A stretch of DNA of 37,092 bases, taken from Muribaculaceae bacterium (GTDB taxonomy: Bacteria > Bacteroidota > Bacteroidia > Bacteroidales > Muribaculaceae). How positions within the stretch are numbered: the stretch's first letter is position 1; each line of letters begins with the position of its first letter. Position numbers and translations under genes: made by a program. This document shows, piece by piece, positions 30,861 to 37,092 of this stretch. The notes under the pieces were generated by a model. The model ran no database searches. It was not told the DNA's origin and saw nothing but the letters and a program-made list of their open reading frames with translations. The DNA lies in NCBI GenBank assembly GCA_022509145.1, contig JAFLTX010000015.1, positions 1-37,092 of the forward strand, read 5' to 3'.

Positions 30861-31041
30861 CACGCAGGGAATCACTATGGGCCTTTAGCTTGACCCAGGG
30901 AAGGGAACCGGCGCCCGGAGCTGGGGCGCTCGCTCAGATTTTTCTTTTGATGGTGAGGGGGAGCTTTTCCAGGGCGGCCATGACCTCATCGGCGGCTTTC
31001 TCTGAAAGGACCATGTCGATGCTCCTCTCTTTGGCCACGAA
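30861..31041. repeat. Direct repeat flanking the RtcB-PrfH cassette, right copy
   Basis: The right-hand partner of 26594-26775. It covers the last 36 or so codons of the intact unknown gene at 30934 and about 70 bp beyond its stop. It begins 24 bp after the end of the DprA-like gene. Confidence 0.85.
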
Positions 31042-31359
31042 GGCCACAGCCTCGGCATACCGGTTTTTAAACCTGGTGTTGATCTCCTTCCAGTTGACGT
31101 CTTTCCAAAGATGCGCCACTTCGGCATCAAACGGCAGTCTCCCCTGCAGCATGAGCACGGCCACCACGGGATATCCGGGATAACCCCTCCAATAAGTGGC
31201 GTTGTCGTCGGAGGCATAGACGTCGCCGTCGAATCTCACGATATATTCCTTCGAGTCGTCTGAGGACTTGACAGTGGCATAATCTGCGTGCAAGGACACG
31301 CGGTTGTCTTCAATCGCGGTCCACGCTTCATACACCTTCTCTTTGGGCTGAAGTTTCAT
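30934..31359 (-). CDS. Unknown 141-residue protein
   Basis: An intact soluble protein of unknown family. It has strand-rich N-terminal half with RVSLHADYATVKSSDD, EYIVRFDGDVYASDD and an aromatic YWRGYPGYPVVAVLMLQG stretch, then a helical C-terminus (HLWKDVNWKEINTRFKNRYAEAV, ending LPLTIKRKI). No signal peptide or membrane helix. The start is 2 bp after the small membrane protein gene on the same strand, so they are probably co-transcribed. Its 3' end is duplicated beyond the rtcB cluster, which makes this gene the likely integration site. The size and strict ending suggest a conserved domain, but I cannot name it. Confidence 0.7.
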   Translation of the reverse strand: MKLQPKEKVYEAWTAIEDNRVSLHADYATVKSSDDSKEYIVRFDGDVYASDDNATYWRGYPGYPVVAVLMLQGRLPFDAEVAHLWKDVNWKEINTRFKNRYAEAVAFVAKERSIDMVLSEKAADEVMAALEKLPLTIKRKI

Positions 31360-31361
31360 GG

Positions 31362-31559
31362 CTATATCCCGGAGGCCTGCGCTGCAGGACTAACGCTTAC
31401 AAAGATGATTGCCAGGGCTACAAACAGGATTGTCAGCACGATGCCGAGCCCGCGGGTGCGACATCTCTCCGGCAGGAAGAAAAACATTGTTTTGGGATAA
31501 AATATTGCGAACAGGAAATATATTCCCAAAAAGGTCGAGATGAAAAACAGTGCTTGCAT
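31362..31559 (-). CDS. Small two-helix membrane protein
   Basis: A 65-residue protein with two hydrophobic helices (residues about 2-30 and 39-60) separated by a short basic loop, PERCRTRGLG. No family recognised. The stop lies 2 bp before the start of the 141-residue gene. Regular start, hydrophobic pattern and tight spacing support it as real. Confidence 0.6.
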   Translation of the reverse strand: MQALFFISTFLGIYFLFAIFYPKTMFFFLPERCRTRGLGIVLTILFVALAIIFVSVSPAAQASGI

Positions 31560-31775
31560 AGTAGTAAAGTTTTAAGGTTTCAGTTTTTCCGTTTATATCA
31601 ATAAAACATCTTACCTCAAAAAAAGTTGACGGCTTAAAATTCATTGCGATTCTTTGCGACCGATGCCGAATAGCTGTCATACATTTTCTTCTTCGCTTGC
31701 AAACCTTTTTAGGGGTCAGACTTGTTTAATTAGAAAAACGTCTTTTGATTAGTAAAACATTAAACCTGAATAGCT

Positions 31776-32237
31776 ATGAAAAAACTTATTTACTTACTGC
31801 TTTTGTTACCTTTTGCAGCGTTGACTTCTTGCGAAAAAGATGACCTTGCGCCATTCGATATGACTCTCACTCTGGGAGGTGTAAGCCAATACGACGGCAA
31901 CTTCTATGCCGTTCAGGGCGACGAAGTTACGATTGAAAATCTTACGGTAGACCCCGTAGGCGGCAAAAACACGGCTTTGTCAAACGTAATGTTCTACATT
32001 GACGGCAGACCTCTCTGGCCCACTCCTTGGGAGAGTGTCAACGGTATCACTTTCTCCACGGCCAACCTCCCGGCCGGTACCCATACAATCGGCATAAACG
32101 GGAACCTCCTGCAGGTAGACCAGTCTCTCCAGGTGTTTGCAGTAGAATATAAATTGGTAGTGGTCGACAGCGATGAAGGCCTTCCCGAAGGAGCGCCCGA
32201 ATTAGGGTCTTTCTCAAGCACCGTAAGTTTTCAATAA
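31776..32237 (+). CDS. Small surface lipoprotein of unknown function
   Basis: A 153-residue protein with a lipoprotein signal: KK start, hydrophobic core and lipobox LTSC with the cysteine at 19, followed by Glu-Lys-Asp-Asp. The rest is strand-rich with FYIDGRPLWPTPWES and LPAGTHTIGINGNL, an immunoglobulin-like or Big-type flavour, but no named domain. The acidic tail after the cysteine is compatible with surface export in Bacteroidota. It is a single gene with its own terminator; the 215-bp gap before it, shared with the divergent small membrane-protein gene, shows no clean promoter consensus. Confidence 0.75.
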   Translation: MKKLIYLLLLLPFAALTSCEKDDLAPFDMTLTLGGVSQYDGNFYAVQGDEVTIENLTVDPVGGKNTALSNVMFYIDGRPLWPTPWESVNGITFSTANLPAGTHTIGINGNLLQVDQSLQVFAVEYKLVVVDSDEGLPEGAPELGSFSSTVSFQ

Positions 32238-32265
32238 GCAGACATCCACCATATTTACCCCAAAC

Positions 32266-32298
32266 AGAGGTTGTGATTTACACAACCTCTTTCTTTTG
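32266..32298 (+). terminator. Rho-independent terminator after the lipoprotein gene
   Basis: AGAGGTTGTG (32266-32275) and CACAACCTCT (32281-32290) form a perfect 10-bp stem with a 5-nt loop, followed by a T-rich run. Confidence 0.88.
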
Positions 32299-32311
32299 TG
32301 GCCATCTATTT

Positions 32312-32343
32312 TTTGACAAGATTGGAATATTTCGCTATATTTG
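32312..32343 (+). promoter_or_regulatory. Full-consensus promoter before the second MNT gene
   Basis: TTTG at 32312-32315, a 20-nt spacer, then TATATTTG at 32336-32343: a complete Bacteroidota consensus. The start codon is at 32362, so the leader would be about 12 nt. Confidence 0.75.
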
Positions 32344-32361
32344 CACTTGAATTATAAGCGA

Positions 32362-32673
32362 ATGAAACTGATTGAATTAAATATCGGAAGGATTGCTGAG
32401 CACTGTAAAAAATACCGGGTGAAGCGTTTGTTCGTATTCGGTTCGATTCTTACAGATAAGTTTAACGCCGAGAGCGACGTGGATTTTTCCGTTGATTTCG
32501 ACAAGGAGTCTATTCAAGAAGAAAAACTTGACTGGGCGGATATCTTTTTCGGCCTGATTGATGAACTGCAGTCGGTACTTGGAAGAAAAGTTGATTTGGT
32601 GGTAGATTCAAATGTGACCAACAGTTATTTCAGGAAAGAACTTGATTCTACTAAGCAGTTGGTGTATGGATGA
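32362..32673 (+). CDS. Second MntA-type nucleotidyltransferase, partner lost
   Basis: A 103-residue MNT protein from the ATG at 32362; the frame opens at a TTG seven codons earlier that overlaps the -7 box. GS-x10-DVD is intact (GSILTD then ESDVDFSVDF at about 38-47), and the C-terminus VDLVVDSNVTNSYFRKEL is typical. It is related in type but not close in sequence to the copy at 13804. The HEPN gene that should follow, overlapping by 8 bp, is reduced to 20 codons. The promoter is of full consensus, so it is probably still made. Without its own toxin it may act as a solitary antitoxin against related HEPN proteins, or be on the way to decay. Confidence 0.83.
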   Translation: MKLIELNIGRIAEHCKKYRVKRLFVFGSILTDKFNAESDVDFSVDFDKESIQEEKLDWADIFFGLIDELQSVLGRKVDLVVDSNVTNSYFRKELDSTKQLVYG

Positions 32674-32728
32674 AAAAATTAAGAAATACTTAGAAGATAT
32701 TCACTTAGGGGCTGTGTCAGGTAATTGA
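32666..32728 (+). pseudogene. Remnant start of a HepT-type HEPN gene
   Basis: The ATG at 32666 overlaps the MNT stop by 8 bp, as expected for a toxin partner, and reads MDEKIKKYLEDI, the usual opening of HEPN/DUF86 proteins. After that it runs into an inverted repeat and stops at codon 21. The Rx4HxY active site is gone, so no toxin is made. Confidence 0.65.
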
Positions 32729-32742
32729 TTATGACACAGCCC
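32708..32742. repeat. 11-bp perfect inverted repeat at the toxin truncation point
   Basis: GGGCTGTGTCA at 32709-32719 and TGACACAGCCC at 32732-32742 are perfectly complementary around a 12-nt loop. It may be a terminator, although no strong T-run follows, or the joined ends of an excised mobile element: GGGCTGTGTCA-like termini occur in Bacteroidota insertion sequences. Confidence 0.75.
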
Positions 32743-32830
32743 TTAAATTACGAGATATTGCTTTTGACCCGCTGTGGCAATTCAAATTTTTGGTGATTCA
32801 GTCGTCCTGAAAGTCGAAGACTTCCGGGGT

Positions 32831-33976
32831 TTACTTGCGGGTGATGACGCCTGTATCGGAGATTGCGAGTGGAGTGGTCGGGAAATCCGCCAGGGTGAGC
32901 TCGCGCATTTTCTTTGCAGCCCGGTGAGTCGGGTCTTTTCGGGGTCCTTCCCCTTTGTTTTGCACGAAGGAGTGGATCTGCCCTTCGGCAAAGGTGCCGT
33001 CGGGGTTGACGGTTACCTCGGCAATAGGCGCAAGCCCGTTCTCGCCGGTAAGATTGAATTTGTAAGGGGTGCAGAAATTCCCGAGGCTGTAGAATATGAT
33101 GCGGTCTTTATAAAGCTCAAGCGCGCGGGGCACGTGCGGGCTATGGCCGTAAACCACATCGGCCCCCGCATCTACGGCTGCATGGGCAAATTTCTCAACG
33201 TCGCCTCTGTCGCCTCCCAGGAAGGTCTCCCGGCCGTGAGGCACGTGCTGATATCTCTTCCCTTCCCCGCCTCCGTGGAAGCTCACCACCACGATGTCAC
33301 ACTCCTCGCGAAGTCCTCCTACGAGACGTTTGATCTCCTCGGAATTGCTGATGCTGGGCATACCGCTGTTGAACCCGAAGGCCGCAAACCCTATCTTTCG
33401 CCCATCTTTCTCTATGATGGCCGTCGGCTTTTTGTCGCGCACTCCGGCATATGCTATCGGGCTGCTGTCAAGCACTTTCATGGTCCCATCGAGCGCCTTC
33501 GGACCAAAATCGTTGATATGGTTGTTGGCCAACCCCACGAAGTCAAACCCGGCTTCCTCGAGATGCTTGATGTAGCGCTCCGGCATCTTGAAAGCGTAAT
33601 AATTCTCAGGGTTCTTCATCGGTTTGGGTGTTCCGTCGCCGTCATACATGCTTCCCTCCAGGTTGCCGACCGCTATATCCGCGCCGCTGAGGATCTCTTT
33701 GGTGTCGTCGAAGAGGTTCGCCCCGTCATTTTTAGGCAGAAAGCTGCCCCCTTTCGGGAAGGTGGTACCCAACATGATGTCGCCTACCATCACGATTCTC
33801 AACGGCTCGTCTCTCTTCGCCTCGAGAGAATCGGTCGTTTGGGAAGGCTGCTCCGCAGCAGCGGGGAGTGTCTCCGCATCCTTGCGTGTTTCTGCGTTGC
33901 CCGTGCAGGCTGAAAAAAGCGAACCGGCCGCAACGATTGCCCCGGCTATCCATACTCGCCTTCTATTACACTTCAT
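32831..33976 (-). CDS. CapA-family lipoprotein
   Basis: A 381-residue protein. A lipoprotein signal ends LFSAC with the cysteine near 24, then a linker to about residue 58. The CapA/PGA-synthesis metallophosphatase-like fold follows: VMVGDIMLG (about 62-70), VGNLEG (about 102-107), GLANNHINDFG (about 148-158), VVVSFHGGGE (about 225) and YGHSPHVPRALE (about 275), all metal-site blocks of the family. These proteins relate to poly-gamma-glutamate capsule biosynthesis in Bacillus, but stand-alone copies in Bacteroidota have no proven role. It lies 50 bp after rpoN on the same strand and may be read with it. Nothing else for capsule synthesis is nearby. Confidence 0.88.
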   Translation of the reverse strand: MKCNRRRVWIAGAIVAAGSLFSACTGNAETRKDAETLPAAAEQPSQTTDSLEAKRDEPLRIVMVGDIMLGTTFPKGGSFLPKNDGANLFDDTKEILSGADIAVGNLEGSMYDGDGTPKPMKNPENYYAFKMPERYIKHLEEAGFDFVGLANNHINDFGPKALDGTMKVLDSSPIAYAGVRDKKPTAIIEKDGRKIGFAAFGFNSGMPSISNSEEIKRLVGGLREECDIVVVSFHGGGEGKRYQHVPHGRETFLGGDRGDVEKFAHAAVDAGADVVYGHSPHVPRALELYKDRIIFYSLGNFCTPYKFNLTGENGLAPIAEVTVNPDGTFAEGQIHSFVQNKGEGPRKDPTHRAAKKMRELTLADFPTTPLAISDTGVITRK

Positions 33977-34026
33977 CCTTATTAAATTTAAATGCCTCCT
34001 TCTCTCCCACTGTCAATCAGGCTGCC

Positions 34027-35433
34027 TTACGTCTTGCGGAAGCGCGAAGCCGGGATGCCGCAGCGCTCACGATATTTCGTCACGGTGCGCCGGGCTATGT
34101 CGAGCCCCCGCCGCTGCATCTCTTCGAAGATAGCCGCGTCGCTCAGAGGGTGCTTCTTATCCTCCTCTTCGATTATCTTCCTGATTTCGGCCTCTATCTT
34201 GCGGTTGGTCAGGGCCGAACTCCCCTTCGCCTCTTTCCCCTCTTTCGCTCCCTTCGAGTCGCTGAAGAAGAATTTTAAAGGGAAAGTGCCCCACGGAAGG
34301 TCTACAAACTTATTCTTCGTGGCCCTTGAGATGGTAGACTTGTCGAGCCCCGTTTCGCGCTCGAGGTCTTTGAGCATCATGGGGTGGAGCGTGTAGATGT
34401 CGGCCGTCTCGAAATATTCTCTCTGAAGCTTCATGATGGCCGCCATGACCATGAAGAGTGTCTGCTGGCGCTGCCTGAACACTTTTATGAAGTCGTTGGC
34501 CTCGTTGTAGTGGCTCAGGATATACTGGTTCTCCGGCGTGCGGGCCGAGCGGCGCTTCTTCTCCGCCTCGAGCGAGCGCACCGCCGATGCAAAACTCTCT
34601 GATATCTTGAGCTCCGGAATGCGGTTGTTGAGCTTCAGCGACAGCTCTCCCGTATCGGAGTCTTCGCTGATGATGAAGTCGGGTATCACCACGTTGGTGG
34701 CCTCCATCGCCGAGTTGCCTACGGCCAGCCCGGGCCTCGGATTCAGCCCCACTATGAGGTCGAGGGCGCCGCGCAGCTGCTCCTCCTTGATCTTGAGCGC
34801 AGATATAATCTTATGATAATGGCGCGCCGTGAGGGCGTCAAACTTTTTGGCTACAATCTCGAGAGCAATGTCGCGCACGGGTGCCTCCGGCATCCTCTCT
34901 ATCTGGAGTGTCAGGCAGTCTTGCAGCGACGTCGCCCCCACCCCCGCGGGGTCCATTGAACGGATTATGGCTATCGCCTCCCGCAAAGATTGCGGGGCCA
35001 GATGCATCCCGTGGTGAAACATCATATCCTCCTCGATCTCAGTGAGCGACAGACGCAGGTAGCCGTCGGGCTCGAGGCTGTCAATCAGATAGAGGGCCGC
35101 CTCCTTCACCTCCGAAGGCAACGTGCGCTCGTAGAGCTGGCTGCGAAGAGAGTCGTAGAGCGTCTCCGTGTCGTCGCGCGGAGTAAACTCCGGCCTGTCC
35201 TCGGCTCCGCTGTAGAGATTCGGATAGAACGTGCCACCAGTGCTCTCGCGAAGCTTCACCTCGTCGTGGCCCGGATCCGGCTCCGCCTCCAGCGCGCTGT
35301 TCTCCTCCAGCTCCTTCTCCACCTCCTGGTCGAACTCGCGGGCGTTCTTCTCCAGCGCATTCACGAAACGCAGCTGCTGCTGCGTGATCACATTGCGCAG
35401 AGTCGTGGTCTGTCGGAGCGTCTGTTCATTCAT
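34027..35433 (-). CDS. rpoN: RNA polymerase sigma-54 factor
   Basis: About 468 residues from the ATG at 35433 (a GTG three codons upstream is less likely). The N-terminal Q-rich region I activator-response segment is present, followed by an acidic linker (DPGHDE), the core-binding domain (LIDSLEPDGYLRLSLTEIEED, IRSMDPAGVGATSLQDCL) and the DNA-binding part (TLHPMMLKDLERETGLDKSTISRATKNK) reaching the RpoN box as ARRTVTKYRE near the C-terminus. Sigma-54 recognises -24/-12 promoters and needs enhancer-binding ATPases; none of those genes is in the window. A -7 box lies 31 nt upstream. Confidence 0.96.
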   Translation of the reverse strand: MNEQTLRQTTTLRNVITQQQLRFVNALEKNAREFDQEVEKELEENSALEAEPDPGHDEVKLRESTGGTFYPNLYSGAEDRPEFTPRDDTETLYDSLRSQLYERTLPSEVKEAALYLIDSLEPDGYLRLSLTEIEEDMMFHHGMHLAPQSLREAIAIIRSMDPAGVGATSLQDCLTLQIERMPEAPVRDIALEIVAKKFDALTARHYHKIISALKIKEEQLRGALDLIVGLNPRPGLAVGNSAMEATNVVIPDFIISEDSDTGELSLKLNNRIPELKISESFASAVRSLEAEKKRRSARTPENQYILSHYNEANDFIKVFRQRQQTLFMVMAAIMKLQREYFETADIYTLHPMMLKDLERETGLDKSTISRATKNKFVDLPWGTFPLKFFFSDSKGAKEGKEAKGSSALTNRKIEAEIRKIIEEEDKKHPLSDAAIFEEMQRRGLDIARRTVTKYRERCGIPASRFRKT

Positions 35434-35463
35434 TTTCTTCACCTGTAAGGAGCGTTTCTACCG

Positions 35464-35471
35464 CAAAATTA
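35464..35471 (-). promoter_or_regulatory. -7 box before rpoN
   Basis: TAATTTTG on the minus strand, 30 nt before the ATG at 35433. No TTTG at the -33 distance. It is divergent from the TPR gene's promoter, about 75 bp away. Confidence 0.45.
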
Positions 35472-35544
35472 ATACTTTTTGCGACGCCGACATACATCCT
35501 GCACCCCTAAATTCATCATTTTTACCCCGCGACTCAAAAAAAAC

Positions 35545-35575
35545 TTTGAGGAGTGACGAAATTTTATTAATTTCG
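35545..35575 (+). promoter_or_regulatory. Promoter of the TPR-protein gene
   Basis: TTTG at 35545-35548, a 19-nt spacer and TAATTTCG at 35568-35575, one mismatch from consensus. The start codon is 33 nt downstream. Confidence 0.65.
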
Positions 35576-35608
35576 CAGTCTGAATGTAAGACCATAAAAC
35601 CAGAATCA

Positions 35609-36322
35609 ATGGCAACTAAAGAGAATAAAAAAGCTAACTCAGGCGTAGTTGAAAACCTCGACAGCCACCTCACCAATGCCGGCCGCGCCGTAGCAAACAA
35701 CAAAAGAATCATCTACATCGCTGTAGGCGTAGTGGCTGTGGTGGCCGCTTTCGTGTTGAGCTACCTCTTCATATATCGTAACCCCAGGCTCCAAAACTCG
35801 TGGGAAGCATACAACAAAGTCTTGATGATGCAGATGACGCAGCAGATCAACGACAGCGTGGCCGCCCTCGAATACCAGAAAGTATCCACCAACTTCAGCT
35901 CCACCCCTGCCGGCAACGTTGCAGCCCTCGCTTCTGCCGAAGCCTTCTACAACGTGAAAAACTATCAGGCCGCCGCAAAGGTGCTTGAGAAGTTGGGCCT
36001 CTCTGAGCCTATCCTTCAGGCGCAGGCCTATGCCCTGCTCGGCGACTGCTACGTAAACATAGCCCATGCCAACAAAGACGACAAAGCCGGCTACGACAAA
36101 GCTCTGGCAAGCTACGACAAAGCCATCAAGACTGCCGACGGCAACCCCGAGCTCATCCCGGCATACCTCGTGAAGAAAGCCAACGTATACAACTACCTCA
36201 AGCAGTACGACAAATCACTCGCCTGCTACGAGGAAATCAAAAACCAATATCCCAACTACTCCCTGGGCACAGCCGGTGTAGACTTCTACATCGAACGCGA
36301 AAAAGCGTTGGCCGGGAAATAA
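35609..36322 (+). CDS. Membrane-anchored tetratricopeptide protein
   Basis: 237 residues from the ATG at 35609; the frame is open well upstream through the rpoN region, but the promoter and the MATKENKK start fix it here. A basic N-terminus of about 32 residues is followed by a single membrane helix (about 34-54, IIYIAVGVVAVVAAFVLSYLFIY), then TPR repeats (LQAQAYALLGDCYVNIA, ALASYDKAIKTADGN, YLVKKANVYNYLKQYDKSLACYEEI). The topology, N-in with a periplasmic TPR domain, resembles YfgM, which works with secretion chaperones, but a Bacteroidota counterpart role is unproven. Strong terminator and codon pattern suggest it is well expressed. Confidence 0.83.
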   Translation: MATKENKKANSGVVENLDSHLTNAGRAVANNKRIIYIAVGVVAVVAAFVLSYLFIYRNPRLQNSWEAYNKVLMMQMTQQINDSVAALEYQKVSTNFSSTPAGNVAALASAEAFYNVKNYQAAAKVLEKLGLSEPILQAQAYALLGDCYVNIAHANKDDKAGYDKALASYDKAIKTADGNPELIPAYLVKKANVYNYLKQYDKSLACYEEIKNQYPNYSLGTAGVDFYIEREKALAGK

Positions 36323-36381
36323 CCGTCAACACCGCATATAAAATATAGCATAAAATAATAAAACACTTTGCATATTTTATG

Positions 36382-36414
36382 AAAAGGCTGCGTCTTTAGA
36401 GCCGCAGCCTTTTT
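36382..36414 (+). terminator. Rho-independent terminator between the TPR gene and crcB
   Basis: AAAAGGCTGCG (36382-36392) and CGCAGCCTTTT (36403-36413) form an 11-bp stem with a 10-nt loop, ending in a T-run. It stops only 17 nt before crcB's start codon. Confidence 0.88.
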
Positions 36415-36431
36415 CCTAAGAAAAGATAAAA

Positions 36432-36851
36432 ATGGCAGGAGGAGCCTTTGATTACACACAGTTGCCCGCATGGCTACGCATACTGATCGTAGGCGTTTCA
36501 GGCGGCGCAGGAGCCATCTGCAGGTATCTGATAATGCTTGCCACCCGCACCACCGGCGACCTCCAAGGGTTCGGCACACTCGTGGTCAACGTCATTGCCT
36601 GCTTCCTCATAGGTATCTTTGGCGGCATCCTCGTGGTGGTTCCGTGGGGCAGCGCACAGAAGACCGCATTTGCCCTCATGACCATGACCGGCTTTTGCGG
36701 CGGCTTCTCCACCCTCTCGGCCTTCACCCTTGACTGCGTGAAATACTACGAAGCCGGCCAGATATTCATCTGGATAGTCTTCGCCACCCTCACCATCTTC
36801 GTGAGCCTCTTCGGCTGCGCCGTCGGCTACTACATCGGTCAAAAATTCTAA
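36432..36851 (+). CDS. crcB: CrcB/Fluc fluoride channel
   Basis: A 139-residue, four-helix membrane protein with all CrcB marks: GGAGAICRYL near 24-33, GTLVVNVIACFLIG near 48-61, and TGFCGGFSTLSAFTLD near 85-100, which holds the TLSAF phenylalanine box and the central sodium-site region. It works as an antiparallel dimer expelling fluoride. No fluoride riboswitch sequence is visible upstream; the 109-bp gap holds a terminator hairpin that ends 17 nt before the ATG. So it must have its own promoter overlapping that hairpin or depend on read-through. Confidence 0.95.
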   Translation: MAGGAFDYTQLPAWLRILIVGVSGGAGAICRYLIMLATRTTGDLQGFGTLVVNVIACFLIGIFGGILVVVPWGSAQKTAFALMTMTGFCGGFSTLSAFTLDCVKYYEAGQIFIWIVFATLTIFVSLFGCAVGYYIGQKF

Positions 36852-36889
36852 TTCCCCATCATCCTCCCCAGCCGCCAGCAAGCTCTCCG

Positions 36890-36957
36890 AGCTATTCTAG
36901 CTAATATCAGCTAGCTATCGTAGCAATACTAGCTAAAATAGCTAAATTAGCTATCCC
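36890..36957. repeat. Nine-base degenerate tandem repeat AGCTAnnnT
   Basis: Seven full units of 9-10 bp starting AGCTA (one AGCAA), plus a 4-bp partial AGCT, run head to tail between crcB and the 5S rRNA terminator. Each unit has the same 5-bp head and a different tail. The repeated AGCT is its own reverse complement, so the region can fold in many ways. It is non-coding. Confidence 0.8.
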
Positions 36958-36976
36958 CCCAAAGAGCTCTAATTCG

Positions 36977-37016
36977 CTGGCTTCCTGTTCTGGAGGCTTC
37001 CCGTCTGACGTAGGGG
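36977..37016 (-). repeat. 40-bp dispersed element, copy 2
   Basis: Lies directly beyond the 5S rRNA terminator. On the strand opposite to the 5S gene it contains GGAGGCTTCC and ends TGACGTAGGGG. About 22 of 25 bases (36992-37016) match the element at 14484-14509. Both are intergenic. Confidence 0.6.
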
Positions 37017-37046
37017 TATAAAAAAGAGAGCCTTTGGGGCTCTCTT
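37016..37046 (-). terminator. Terminator of the rRNA operon
   Basis: On the minus strand, AGAGAGCC (37045-37038) pairs with GGCTCTCT (37032-37025) across a short loop, followed by a run of six T. It directly follows the 5S rRNA gene. Confidence 0.9.
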
Positions 37047-37054
37047 CTGTGTAA

Positions 37055-37092
37055 GACGGCGATTACCTGCTCTCCCGCTTTCGCAGTACCAT
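37055..37092 (-). rRNA. rrf: 5S ribosomal RNA, 3' end (partial)
   Basis: The minus strand reads ATGGTACTGCGAAAGCGGGA and then a short segment ending GCCGTC at 37055. This is the conserved 3' third of bacterial 5S rRNA (helices IV/V and the closing strand of helix I). The rest of the gene and the presumed 16S-23S operon lie beyond the right edge. Confidence 0.9.

Noticed and set aside
36323..36431. Fluoride riboswitch before crcB
   Set aside because: The conserved fluoride-aptamer sequence is not recognisable; only a terminator hairpin is present.
36890..36957. CRISPR or insertion-sequence end from the AGCTA repeats
   Set aside because: No spacers, no terminal inverted repeats, no transposase; it is a short tandem repeat.

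Overview
The window looks like a chromosomal segment of a Bacteroidales bacterium, most probably a member of the Muribaculaceae or a close relative. The support is its lineage-typical families (DUF3108, DUF4271, DUF4834, DUF2723, a REC-linked PEP-synthase-like protein), the absence of Shine-Dalgarno sequences before most starts, and repeated promoter boxes of the Bacteroidota form TTTG-N19/20-TAnnTTTG. Family placement is inference. Core genes are fairly GC-rich; the accessory part from about 25.4 to 32.8 kb contains several visibly AT-richer genes.

Layout. 0.3-1.0 kb: a secreted DUF3108-like protein. 1.1-4.0 kb, minus strand: a three-gene operon of a steroid 5-alpha-reductase homologue, an Old Yellow Enzyme-type reductase and a short-chain dehydrogenase. 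This is the composition of the Bacteroidota bile-acid/steroid pathway that makes allo and iso-allo bile acids, and it sits behind a near-perfect promoter. 4.2-13.6 kb, minus strand: a tightly packed run of DUF2723 membrane protein, NAD-dependent epimerase, DUF4271, uroporphyrinogen-III synthase and a REC-REC-ATP-grasp protein. 13.8-14.4 kb: an MntA/HepT (MNT-HEPN) toxin-antitoxin pair bracketed by a 39-bp duplicated promoter-side sequence. 14.7-18.0 kb: a CotH-family lipoprotein and a DUF4956 membrane protein. 18.0-22.0 kb, minus strand: psd, pssA, DUF4834, a HAD phosphatase and a sensor kinase. 22.1-25.3 kb: pheT and a YebC-family gene.

25.4-32.8 kb is an accessory region. It has a PD-(D/E)XK nuclease-like protein, then a compact cluster of an AAA_14/DUF4143 ATPase, RtcB RNA ligase, the release-factor homologue PrfH and a short DprA/SMF-like protein. 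The first three are coupled by a 4-bp overlap and a 1-bp gap. The cluster lies between two direct repeats of about 180 bp; one is the 3' end of an intact unknown gene and the other a detached fragment of it, as when a cassette integrates at a gene's 3' end. RtcB plus PrfH is a known kind of RNA-repair/ribosome-rescue pair; the addition of an ATPase and a SMF protein is the least explained arrangement here. Further on are a lipoprotein and a second MntA gene whose HepT partner is cut to 20 codons by an inverted repeat.

32.8-37.1 kb: a CapA-family lipoprotein and rpoN (minus strand), a membrane-anchored TPR protein, crcB, a 9-bp tandem repeat, and the 3' end of a 5S rRNA gene with its terminator entering from the right edge on the minus strand. 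No tRNA, CRISPR array, complete insertion sequence, integrase or phage gene was recognised.
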